This document shows positions 1-5,362 of a stretch of 5,362 bases of DNA, one piece after another. Each line of letters begins with the position of its first letter. Position 1 is the stretch's first letter. The notes beneath the pieces are model-generated. The model did no database searches and had not been told where the DNA came from. It saw only the letters and a list, made by a program, of their open reading frames with translations. A program made the translations under genes and the position numbers. The stretch is from an uncultured Clostridia bacterium (GTDB lineage Bacteria > Bacillota > Clostridia > Oscillospirales > Ruminococcaceae): assembly GCA_937894185.1 (NCBI GenBank), contig CALCSA010000325.1:1-5362 (forward strand). The letters run 5' to 3'.

Positions 1-1488
1 GTCAGCTCCAAAGGTGCAGCGGGGCAGCTCCACCGCCATCCGGTGGGCGTTTTGTGCCAGAAGGCCGGGGTCTGCCTGCTCCCAAAGGTGCAGGGGCAAA
101 ATCAGCAGTTGGGCCTTCTGTCGGGCGGCGGCTTCCAGCTGGTCCGCCCGCCCCAGACGAATCCGCGGGGCAGGCTGCTCCGGGGGTGTGTGGGTGGCGG
201 AAGGCTGCCAGACCTCCTGCGCCGCCTTCCGGTTCCAAGCCACGGGGCGCAGTTGTTCCCGCTGGTCCAATAGCTCCTCCAAGGCCTGACGGCGCAGGGC
301 ATTGAGGACGGACGCAGGAAGCATCAGCCCCGGTTCCAACTCACAGATGATTTCCTCCGCCACAAAGGGAGTGCCTCCCGTTTTGCTCAAAGCCGCCTTG
401 GCCCGTCCCTCGTCGGTGGGGGCGGTGCGGGCTGCCTGTGGCTCCTCCCCCGTTGCGGTGACCCTTCGGCCTTCCCTGTCCCGGATCGTAAGAGAGGAGG
501 GCTTTCCCGCCTCCATTTTGAATGCAAGGGTAACGGGAACCCGCTGCTGTTCCTGACGGTACAGGGCCTCGTAGCTTTTCAGCAGGGGGGCGGTGGCGGC
601 GGTGACATCCTCCTTCTGGCGGGTGCCGAACATGGAAGCATCCCTGCGCCCGGTGAGGTATCCGTCGGTAAAGCCGCTGCGGGAAAACACAGCCGCCAAA
701 TCTTCTTTATTGTAGTGGGATTTTTCTCGGGCGGCCACACAGGCGGAAACCGCCGCCGCCACGTATTCCGGCCGCTTCATCCGACCCTCGATCTTGACGG
801 AGCAGACGCCCGCTTTTTGTAAATCCTCCAGCCGGTCCAGCAGGGAAAGGTCCTTGAGGGAAAGGGCGTGGCTGCTGTTGCCCCCCGCAAAGGGCAGGCG
901 GCAGGGCTGGGCGCAAAGCCCCCGGTTGCCGCTGCGGCCGCCAATGACGGAGGAAAGATAGCACTGCCCCGAAAGGCTCATGCACAAGGCCCCGTGGACA
1001 AAGACCTCCAGCTCCAGAGGGGTTTCCCGGCGGATGGCGGCAATTTCCGAAAGAGTCAGCTCCCGGGCCAGAACCACCCGGGTAAAGCCCAATTCCTCCA
1101 GCTGTTTGGCCCCCGCCACTCCCGTGATGCTCATCTGGGTGGAGGCATGAAGGGGCAGACCGGGGCAAGCCGCCCCAATGCAGGCAGCCACCGCCAAATC
1201 CTGCACCAGCACTGCGTCTACCCCCAGAGCGCAGGCGGTTTCCAGAGCGCCCAGCAACAGAGGCTCCTCCTCCCGGCGGATCAGGGTGTTGAGGGTGAGG
1301 TGGACCTTGACCCCCCGGCCGTGGCAGTAGCCCACCGCCTCCGCCAGTTGTGCCTCGTCAAAACCCTGAGCGCTGCGCCTTGCGTTGAGCAGTCCCGCCG
1401 CCCCCAAATAGACGGCATCGGCGCCGCTCCGAACTGCCGCGGTCAGACTTTCCGGGCCGCCGGCCGGCGCCAATATTTCCAGATTCAA
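1..1488 (-). CDS. U32 family peptidase with DUF3656 domain (RlhA/YdcP-like), 3' end beyond the window
   Basis: The frame is open for 496 codons from a TTG at 1488 to the left edge, so the C-terminus is missing. Residues 4-33 carry the typical U32 opening (EILAPAGGPESL, then SGADAVYLGA). HASTQMSI lies near 114-121 and EVFVHGALCMSLSGQC at 161-176. GNRGLCAQPC at 187-196 and VCSVKIEGRMKRPEYVA from 228 follow, then GFTDGYLTGRR near 272-282. Cysteines 169, 176, 192, 196 and 229 are the kind that hold an iron-sulfur cluster in RNA-hydroxylating U32 proteins. Residues about 310-410 match DUF3656 (TPFV, then LPASVLNALRRQALEEL). From about 440 a second U32-like half begins. Family members of this architecture are usually 650-830 residues, so 150-300 are probably absent. 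E. coli RlhA, which shares this layout, is needed for 23S rRNA cytidine hydroxylation; other U32 proteins are called collagenase-like proteases. RNA modification is the likelier role here, but the substrate is inferred only. The gene follows the carboxypeptidase gene by 25 bases with no terminator between them. Confidence 0.93.
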   Translation of the reverse strand, partial: MNLEILAPAGGPESLTAAVRSGADAVYLGAAGLLNARRSAQGFDEAQLAEAVGYCHGRGVKVHLTLNTLIRREEEPLLLGALETACALGVDAVLVQDLAVAACIGAACPGLPLHASTQMSITGVAGAKQLEELGFTRVVLARELTLSEIAAIRRETPLELEVFVHGALCMSLSGQCYLSSVIGGRSGNRGLCAQPCRLPFAGGNSSHALSLKDLSLLDRLEDLQKAGVCSVKIEGRMKRPEYVAAAVSACVAAREKSHYNKEDLAAVFSRSGFTDGYLTGRRDASMFGTRQKEDVTAATAPLLKSYEALYRQEQQRVPVTLAFKMEAGKPSSLTIRDREGRRVTATGEEPQAARTAPTDEGRAKAALSKTGGTPFVAEEIICELEPGLMLPASVLNALRRQALEELLDQREQLRPVAWNRKAAQEVWQPSATHTPPEQPAPRIRLGRADQLEAAARQKAQLLILPLHLWEQADPGLLAQNAHRMAVELPRCTFGAD

Positions 1489-1497
1489 GGTAAGGTT

Positions 1498-1506
1498 GCC
1501 TCCTTT
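1498..1506 (-). promoter_or_regulatory. Ribosome binding site of the U32 gene, fixing a TTG start
   Basis: On the minus strand the sequence reads AAAGGAGGC, a near-perfect Shine-Dalgarno sequence. It ends about 10 bases before TTG at 1488-1486. The coding match to U32 begins immediately after this TTG (NLEILAPAG), and no ATG or GTG lies in frame between the site and the conserved start of the domain. The TTG start is therefore well supported. Confidence 0.85.
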
Positions 1507-1513
1507 ATGCAGG

Positions 1514-2887
1514 TTATATCCTGCGTTTGGGCTTGTACAAGCTCTTTCTGCGGTTTCTGCGGTTGCGGTTCCGGGCGATCATCAACAGGATATACAGAAC
1601 CACCACCAGCACCAGAAAGATGATGGCAAATTTAAACCAGAAGGAGGCCACTACCGCCTTGACCTTCTCCAAAATCACCAGAACGCGGGAGGCTTCCACC
1701 GATTCGGCGGCCAAAAGCTGCACCCGCCCCACTTCCTCGTTATAGAGCATCAGGCTCACCCAGCCAATGGCATCCCCCTTGGTGATGGGGGCGTCCACCA
1801 CCTCGGGAACCTCAAAGTTCATCACCACGCCGGTGGCGGGGTCTAAATCCTTGGGTACCAGATAGGTGAAGTTGTCCGCCGTCACCAGCTGGATGTGGTC
1901 CTTTTCGGTGTTGAGCCGCAGGGGCACTTCTGCCAGCGCCCGGTTTTTGGCCACCAGCATCTTCACCTTAAAGGAATCAAAGACCCAGTCGTAGATTCTC
2001 TGATGATCCTCGTAATCGCTGCGTCCCTCCAGCACCTTGCCGGCGGAATCCAGATAGGGGCCGCCCATGGTGACCAGCAGGTAGGTAAAGCCGTCCTTGG
2101 TGGCGGTAGAAATCAGGCAGCGCCCCGACTGAGGCAGGGTTCCGCTTTTGACTCCTTTGAGATAGGGGTAATAGTAGGCGGTACCCGGCACCTGCATCTG
2201 AATCGTGGTGGCCCACTCCAGTCCCTCGGGGTTTTTGTTGGTGGGAGCCGCCGAATACCCCGCCGTGGAGACAATCTCCATAAAGCCGGGCAGGCCCACG
2301 GCATGGCGGGTGATAGCCGCCATATCCCGGGCGGTGGTCACCTGCTGGGGATCAAAGAGGCCGTTGGGGTTGACAAAGTTTGTGCCCGTTGCCCCCAGCT
2401 CCTTGGCCCGCTTGTTCATCATCTCCACAAACTTGGCTTGATTGGCCGGGTCGCTTACGCTCCCCCCCACCACATGGTTGGCGATAATCATGGCAGTTTC
2501 GTTGCCGGAGCGGAGCATCAGACCATAGAGCAGGTCCTTCATGGGCATTTCTTCCCCGGCATACATCCCCGCCAGACTCACACTTCCGTAATTGCGCCCA
2601 TAGTTGTACAGGTAGTCCTGCACATAGTTGGGGTAGACGGTGGGAACCCCAAGGTCGGGGGAGTTTTCCAGCGCCAGAATACAGGTCATCACCTTGACTA
2701 AAGAGGCGGGATAGGCGGGCTTATCCGCGTTTTTTTCGTAGATCACCTCTCCGGTATCCATGTTGTAGAGGTAGATGAACTCGCTGGAGGGTTCAAAGTC
2801 CGGTTGATGGTTGGGAGCGGCATAGGCAGGCAAAGCAGACAGTGTCAATAGAAGGGCTGCCAGCAACACCGCAAACAGTCTTTTCAT
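1514..2887 (-). CDS. Serine-type D-alanyl-D-alanine carboxypeptidase (DacA/DacF family, low-molecular-weight PBP)
   Basis: A 457-residue S11-family penicillin-binding protein that removes the terminal D-Ala of peptidoglycan stem peptides outside the membrane. Residues 1-24 form a signal peptide (MKR, a leucine/alanine core, then AYAA). The active-site SxxK motif is SLVK at 62-65 (Ser62 nucleophile, Lys65). The SxN motif is SGN at 127-129. The third motif is KSGT at 247-250, a conservative variant of the usual KTG. A PBP5-like C-terminal beta domain covers about 307-400. The protein ends in a membrane segment at about 418-437 followed by an Arg/Lys-rich cytoplasmic tail (RNRNRRNRRK). This is a true transmembrane anchor rather than the amphipathic helix of E. 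coli PBP5. Residues 84-101 form a Tyr/Asn-rich stretch between motifs 1 and 2. The ATG start is supported by a Shine-Dalgarno sequence and the signal peptide. The symbol is left blank because dacA, dacB and dacF paralogues cannot be separated from sequence alone; a sporulation-specific role is possible. Confidence 0.95.
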   Translation of the reverse strand: MKRLFAVLLAALLLTLSALPAYAAPNHQPDFEPSSEFIYLYNMDTGEVIYEKNADKPAYPASLVKVMTCILALENSPDLGVPTVYPNYVQDYLYNYGRNYGSVSLAGMYAGEEMPMKDLLYGLMLRSGNETAMIIANHVVGGSVSDPANQAKFVEMMNKRAKELGATGTNFVNPNGLFDPQQVTTARDMAAITRHAVGLPGFMEIVSTAGYSAAPTNKNPEGLEWATTIQMQVPGTAYYYPYLKGVKSGTLPQSGRCLISTATKDGFTYLLVTMGGPYLDSAGKVLEGRSDYEDHQRIYDWVFDSFKVKMLVAKNRALAEVPLRLNTEKDHIQLVTADNFTYLVPKDLDPATGVVMNFEVPEVVDAPITKGDAIGWVSLMLYNEEVGRVQLLAAESVEASRVLVILEKVKAVVASFWFKFAIIFLVLVVVLYILLMIARNRNRRNRRKSLYKPKRRI

Positions 2888-2888
2888 T

Positions 2889-2917
2889 TTGACTTTCTCC
2901 CCCCGTTCGGTTATAGT
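2889..2917 (+). promoter_or_regulatory. Predicted sigma-A promoter of the phosphoesterase-thioesterase operon
   Basis: TTGACT (2889-2894, 5 of 6 to consensus) and TATAGT (2912-2917, 5 of 6) are spaced by exactly 17 bases on the plus strand. Transcription would begin near 2924 and give a leader of roughly 96 bases before the TTG start at 3020. The -35 box lies inside the carboxypeptidase gene's leader, within two bases of its start codon. The transcript would cross the whole carboxypeptidase promoter. No other pair of comparable quality is evident in this gap on the plus strand. Confidence 0.65.
2897..2904 (-). promoter_or_regulatory. Ribosome binding site of the carboxypeptidase gene
   Basis: The minus strand reads GGGGGGAG, with GGAG as the likely core, 9 bases before the ATG at 2887-2885. 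The spacer between this site and the start codon also contains the -35 hexamer proposed for the opposite-strand promoter. Confidence 0.65.
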
Positions 2918-2940
2918 AGAGATTAGATTTATCGTTACTT

Positions 2941-2969
2941 AGTATACCAGAAAATCCCCCGCCAATCAA
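2941..2969 (-). promoter_or_regulatory. Predicted sigma-A promoter of the carboxypeptidase-U32 operon
   Basis: Reading the minus strand, TTGATT (2969-2964) is separated by exactly 17 bases from TATACT (2946-2941). TATACT matches TATAAT at 5 of 6 positions. It is preceded by TG one base upstream, giving an extended -10 element (TGGTATACT). Transcription would start near 2934, leaving a 5' leader of about 47 bases. The call rests on consensus matching by eye, but both boxes, the ideal spacing and the position ahead of the gene agree. Confidence 0.72.
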
Positions 2970-3004
2970 ATATCGGGGAGCGTTGCAATTGTGAATTTTC
3001 CGCG

Positions 3005-3011
3005 AAGGGAG
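3005..3011 (+). promoter_or_regulatory. Ribosome binding site of the metallophosphoesterase gene, fixing a TTG start
   Basis: AAGGGAG ends 8 bases before the TTG at 3020-3022. The coding sequence enters the conserved IYVTGDTHGD motif directly after that codon, leaving no room for a later start. The Shine-Dalgarno bases fall in the loop of a short possible hairpin (CCGC 3000-3003 with GCGG 3011-3014). Confidence 0.75.
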
Positions 3012-3019
3012 CGGGCCTT

Positions 3020-3682
3020 TTGATTTACGTAACCGGAGATACGCACGGGGATCTTTCCCGCTTTAAAAGCAAATTCATGGGGGCTTTGCGCAAAAACGAC
3101 GTCCTCATCGTCTGTGGGGACTTCGGCTTTGTGTGGGATGATTCCCCCAAAGAAAAACGCCTTCTCAAATGGATTGGCAAGCGGCGGTACCACGTTTTGT
3201 TTGTGGAAGGCCCCAACGACAATCTGGAGCTGCTGGCCCGCTACCCCCAGGCTGAATGGAGCGGGGGCAAAGTCCGGGAAATTTCCGGGCGGCTGCGGCA
3301 GCTGATGCGGGGTGAAATTTACCAGATTCAGGGCAAGGACGTCTTTGCCTTTGGCGGCGGATCCCGCGAGGAGGAGTTTGCCGACCTGCTGCCCCCATGG
3401 GCCAAATGGGAGCTCCCCTCCCCCGAGGAGTTGGAGCATGCTCGTCAAAATCTGGCGGCCCGGGGCAACCGGGTGGACTACATCATCACCCATCAGCCCA
3501 GCCGCAAAATCATGGAGTTTCTTTACCCCCACCACCACGATGCCAATGTGCTGGACACCTTTTTGGACGAGCTGCGGGAAACCTGCACCTTCCGCCGCTG
3601 GTTTTTCGGGTACCTGCACAAAAACAAACAGATTCCCCCGGGAGAGACCGCTCTTTTTCAGGATGTGGTCCGGGCGGATTAA
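3020..3682 (+). CDS. Calcineurin-like metallophosphoesterase with altered GNH and GHxH motifs
   Basis: A 220-residue cytoplasmic protein (no signal peptide or membrane segment) of the calcineurin-like phosphoesterase fold, starting at TTG. Motifs in order: GDTHGD at 6-11 (Asp7, His9), CGDFGFVW at 32-39 (Asp34), FVEGPNDN at 61-68 where GNH[D/E] is expected, FAFGGG at 109-114, ITHQP at 156-160 (His158), and GYLHKNK at 197-203 where GHxH is expected. By comparison with Mre11-type enzymes, the metal-1 ligands (Asp7, His9, Asp34, His200) are all present. At metal site 2 the Asn of GNH becomes Pro65 and the first His of GHxH becomes Tyr198. The general-acid His of GNH becomes Asn66. Activity may be reduced, single-metal or non-catalytic; the substrate is unknown. 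The segment 184-200 (ELRETCTFRRWFFGYLH) fits a compact clostridial subfamily I recall with similar substitutions. The thioesterase gene follows 56 bases downstream on the same strand without a terminator, so the two are probably co-transcribed. Confidence 0.88.
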   Translation: MIYVTGDTHGDLSRFKSKFMGALRKNDVLIVCGDFGFVWDDSPKEKRLLKWIGKRRYHVLFVEGPNDNLELLARYPQAEWSGGKVREISGRLRQLMRGEIYQIQGKDVFAFGGGSREEEFADLLPPWAKWELPSPEELEHARQNLAARGNRVDYIITHQPSRKIMEFLYPHHHDANVLDTFLDELRETCTFRRWFFGYLHKNKQIPPGETALFQDVVRAD

Positions 3683-3738
3683 AGATCCCTGCCCTCTATC
3701 ACGAAGAAACATTCCACCTGCAGAAAGGACTGCTATGT

Positions 3739-4131
3739 ATGGAACTGACCGTAGGCATGACCGGAACCGCCGCCACCGCCGTCACCAAAGACAACACCGC
3801 CGCCGCTGTGGGAAGCGGCGATCTGGAGGTACTGGCCACCCCCATGATGGCGGCTTTGATGGAGCAGGCTGCCGCGGCAGCCATCCGCCCCGCCCTTGCG
3901 GCGGGCAAAACGTCGGTGGGCATTAGCCTGCAAATCTCCCACAGCAGCGCCACCCCCGTGGGGATGAAAGCGGAGGCCACCGCCACCGTCACCAAGGTGG
4001 AGGGCAGCCGGGTGGAATTTTCCGTCACCGCCCGGGACGATGCCGGGGAGATTGGCTCCGGAACCCACACAAGGGTTGTGGTGGACAGCGCCCGCTTTCT
4101 GGAAAAGACGGCGGCAAAGCTCAGGGGATAA
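3739..4131 (+). CDS. Hotdog-fold thioesterase, fluoroacetyl-CoA thioesterase (FlK)-like
   Basis: A 130-residue single-domain cytoplasmic hotdog protein predicted to hydrolyse an acyl-CoA thioester. The family signature is clear: VGSGDLEVLATPMMAALME (24-42), SVGISLQISHSSATPVGM (59-76) and GEIGSGTHTRVVVDSARFLEK (103-123). The FlK triad Thr42/Glu50/His76 corresponds to Thr34, Glu42 and His68 here, with the same 8- and 26-residue spacings. With the same offset Gly61 and Arg112 match FlK Gly69 and Arg120, but the FlK lid phenylalanines 33 and 36 align with Gly25 and Asp28. A thioesterase is therefore likely, while fluoroacetyl-CoA specificity is not; a general short acyl-CoA or metabolite clean-up role is inferred. 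The ATG at 3739 is chosen because AAAGGA (3724-3729) precedes it by 9 bases; the ATG at 3735 is in another frame. The gene lies 56 bases after the phosphoesterase gene and ends 39 bases before a strong terminator. Ala and Gly are abundant, which fits the GC-rich genome. Confidence 0.9.
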   Translation: MELTVGMTGTAATAVTKDNTAAAVGSGDLEVLATPMMAALMEQAAAAAIRPALAAGKTSVGISLQISHSSATPVGMKAEATATVTKVEGSRVEFSVTARDDAGEIGSGTHTRVVVDSARFLEKTAAKLRG

Positions 4132-4170
4132 TGCCCTTGGCACCGTGTTCCATTCATCATTACGAGACGC

Positions 4171-4205
4171 AAAGCGCCCCTTTTTCGCTGAAAGGGGCGC
4201 TTTTT
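4171..4205 (+). terminator. Rho-independent terminator between convergent genes
   Basis: AAAGCGCCCCTTT (4171-4183) pairs perfectly over 13 base pairs with AAAGGGGCGCTTT (4191-4203). The loop is 7 bases and the T run extends to 4205. It lies 39 bases after the thioesterase stop and 10 bases beyond the cinA stop on the other strand. The T tract favours the plus direction. On the minus strand the only tail is the TTT that forms part of the stem, so it may also stop cinA transcripts, but less strongly. Confidence 0.9.
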
Positions 4206-4215
4206 GGTTGGGATA

Positions 4216-5362
4216 TTATGCTTTTCGGCACAGCTCCAGCACCAGATTCATGGCGTACATGCTGGCCCAGTTGCGAATAGGCTTCCTCTGGTCGGCGTAT
4301 CCCCGGGAAAGGTGTAGTTCCAGCACCTTTTCCTGGGTTTCGGTCACCGCCGCCACATAGACAAGGCCCACCGGCTTTTGGGGAGTGCCGCCCCCGGGAC
4401 CTGCGATTCCGGTGGTGGAAAGGCCGATGTGGGAGCCGGAAGCGGCCCGGATGCCCCGGGCCATCTCCAAGGCGCACTCCGGGGAGACTGCTCCATGCTC
4501 CTCCAACGTTTGGGCAGATACCCCCAGCATCTTCTGTTTACTCTCGTTGGAGTAGGTGACGGCCCCACACAAAAACACCTGCGAGGCTCCCGGAATATCC
4601 GTCAGGCGGGAGGCGATGGTTCCGCCGGTGCAGCTTTCCGCCACGGCAATGGTTTGGCCCAGTTCCTGCAGCCGGCCCACCAGCGCGTGCTGAAGGTCCT
4701 CCACATCCACGCCGTAAACGTGGTCGGCAAACAGGGCGCAGATTTCCTCCATCACCGGCTGCATCAGAGCCTCTGCCTCTGCTTCGTCGGCGGCGGAGGC
4801 GGTCACCCGCAGCTGCACCTCCCCCAGCTTGGCATAGGGAGCAATGGTGGGGTTTTCATGGTCCAGCATACTTTGGTGGAGCCTGTCTTCCACCGTGGAC
4901 TCCCCAATATCAAACAGGTGGATGGTGTGGGAGCGAAGCACCCGGGTGGAGCGGCTTTCCAAGTAAGGGCGCACCTGCTTTTGGAACATAGCCGTCATCT
5001 CTCTGGGAGGGCCCGGCAGCAGGATGACCACCTTGCCCTGACTTTCCACCGCCAGCCCGGGAGCCGTTCCCTGATCGTTGTCAAAAATATGGGCCCCCTT
5101 GGGAAAGTAGGCCTGCTTCTCATTATTTTTGGTAAACACCCGTCCCCGGCCTTTAAACATAGCCTCCATCTTTTCCAGAGAGGGGCGGTGGAGCTCCATG
5201 GAAAGGCCGAACAGCTCCGCCACCGTCTCTTTGGTCAAATCGTCGTAGGTGGGGCCAAGGCCCCCGGTGGTGATCACCATATCCGCCCGGGAAAGAGCCA
5301 GTTTCAGCCCTTCGGCCAGACGCCCGGCATTGTCCCCCACCACGCTCTGGTAATAGCAGCCG
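4216..5362 (-). CDS. cinA: CinA: competence/damage-inducible protein with ADP-ribose pyrophosphatase and NMN amidohydrolase domains, N-terminus beyond the window
   Basis: The frame runs from the right edge to TAA at 4218-4216, giving 381 visible codons. The first are GCYYQSVVGDN, which in CinA lies about 35-40 residues from the start, so only the extreme N-terminus (with the VGTELL motif) is missing. A full length near 415-420 fits the family. Numbering from the Val codon at 5343-5341, the MoCF-like COG1058 domain shows TTGGLGPTYDDLTKE at 25-39 and LLPGPPREM at 108-116. This domain hydrolyses ADP-ribose in characterised homologues. The C-terminal PncC-like domain starts near 216, with AESCTGG at 235-241 (Ser237 the expected nucleophile), GAVTYSNESKQKMLGV at 260-275 and STTGIAGPGGGTPQKPVGLVY near 309-329. 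It deamidates NMN to nicotinate mononucleotide. The enzyme is cytoplasmic and acts in pyridine-nucleotide recycling; the competence link is historical. The gene converges on the thioesterase gene, with a terminator between them, so no recA follows it here. Its promoter and ribosome site are outside the window. Confidence 0.96.
   Translation of the reverse strand, partial: GCYYQSVVGDNAGRLAEGLKLALSRADMVITTGGLGPTYDDLTKETVAELFGLSMELHRPSLEKMEAMFKGRGRVFTKNNEKQAYFPKGAHIFDNDQGTAPGLAVESQGKVVILLPGPPREMTAMFQKQVRPYLESRSTRVLRSHTIHLFDIGESTVEDRLHQSMLDHENPTIAPYAKLGEVQLRVTASAADEAEAEALMQPVMEEICALFADHVYGVDVEDLQHALVGRLQELGQTIAVAESCTGGTIASRLTDIPGASQVFLCGAVTYSNESKQKMLGVSAQTLEEHGAVSPECALEMARGIRAASGSHIGLSTTGIAGPGGGTPQKPVGLVYVAAVTETQEKVLELHLSRGYADQRKPIRNWASMYAMNLVLELCRKA

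Noticed and set aside
1..1488. Possible frameshift or pseudogene in the U32 gene, because no ATG-initiated frame of full length is evident
   Set aside because: Translation by hand from the TTG at 1488 gives 496 uninterrupted codons with all family motifs in order. The gene simply starts with TTG and runs off the window.
868..2701. Long plus-strand open frames opposite the U32 and carboxypeptidase genes (868-1623, 1496-1846, 1895-2701)
   Set aside because: All are antisense to genes with strong motif support. They are rich in Gln, His and Gly as expected from reversed GC-rich codons, and lack ribosome sites.
2955..2979. CCCCG...CGGGG pairing (2957-2961 with 2974-2978) in the plus-strand leader, considered as a riboswitch or attenuator
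   Set aside because: It is a five-pair stem with a 12-base loop, has no T tract and no known riboswitch core, and overlaps the minus promoter. Chance is the simplest explanation.
3671..3696. GGGC...GCCC inverted repeat in the gap between phosphoesterase and thioesterase genes, considered as a terminator
   Set aside because: The stem is only about four base pairs and is not followed by a T run. It does not argue against a two-gene transcript.
2966..3712. A 248-codon open frame on the minus strand covering the whole phosphoesterase gene
   Set aside because: It is antisense to a gene with clear family motifs, resembles no family I recognise, and has no convincing ribosome site. Long antisense frames are expected in GC-rich coding sequence.
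3397..3738. An in-frame 114-codon upstream extension of the thioesterase overlapping the phosphoesterase gene
   Set aside because: The extension is an out-of-frame reading of the phosphoesterase codons. The thioesterase homology, and a Shine-Dalgarno sequence at the right distance, begin at the ATG at 3739.
3312..3926. A third plus-strand frame of 204 codons spanning both plus-strand genes
   Set aside because: Its product is a low-complexity Arg/Pro/His-rich translation of two real genes in the wrong frame, with no family signature.
3699..4172. Two overlapping minus-strand open frames opposite the thioesterase gene (3699-4172 and 3733-4143)
   Set aside because: They are shadows of the thioesterase gene, and one starts close to the terminator hairpin. 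Neither has a recognisable domain.

Overview
The window looks like ordinary chromosome from a high-GC member of the Clostridia, most likely a gut-type Oscillospiraceae/Ruminococcaceae relative. This is an inference from the combination of strong AGGAGG-type ribosome sites, GC-rich codon use, a clostridial-style D-Ala-D-Ala carboxypeptidase next to a U32 (DUF3656) protein, and a metallophosphoesterase of a type I associate with these bacteria. No mobile element, CRISPR array, tRNA or rRNA is visible, and no gene shows a frameshift.

Layout, left to right. (1) Positions 1-1488, minus strand: a U32 peptidase / RlhA-like protein with a TTG start, cut by the left edge of the window. (2) 1514-2887, minus: a secreted, membrane-anchored penicillin-binding D-alanyl-D-alanine carboxypeptidase. 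It lies 25 bases upstream of the U32 gene and is almost certainly its operon partner. (3) 2888-3019: a 132-base divergent intergenic region holding a good promoter on each strand. The promoters point towards each other, so the predicted transcripts overlap at their 5' ends. (4) 3020-3682, plus: a small calcineurin-type metallophosphoesterase with a TTG start and an altered second metal site. (5) 3739-4131, plus: a hotdog-fold thioesterase of the fluoroacetyl-CoA thioesterase (FlK) type, probably in the same transcript. (6) 4171-4205: a strong Rho-independent terminator between convergent genes. (7) 4216-5362, minus: cinA, missing only its N-terminal few dozen residues beyond the right edge.

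The left operon combines cell-wall maturation (trimming of the stem-peptide terminal D-Ala) with a U32 protein whose best-known relatives modify RNA. The right operon pairs a putative phosphoesterase with a putative acyl-CoA thioesterase, which may be housekeeping or metabolite-clearing enzymes. CinA belongs to pyridine-nucleotide recycling. I found no convincing evidence of a new multi-gene system. The items most worth a second look are the face-to-face promoters, the altered metallophosphoesterase active site, and the FlK-like enzyme that keeps the catalytic triad but not the fluoro-specific lid.
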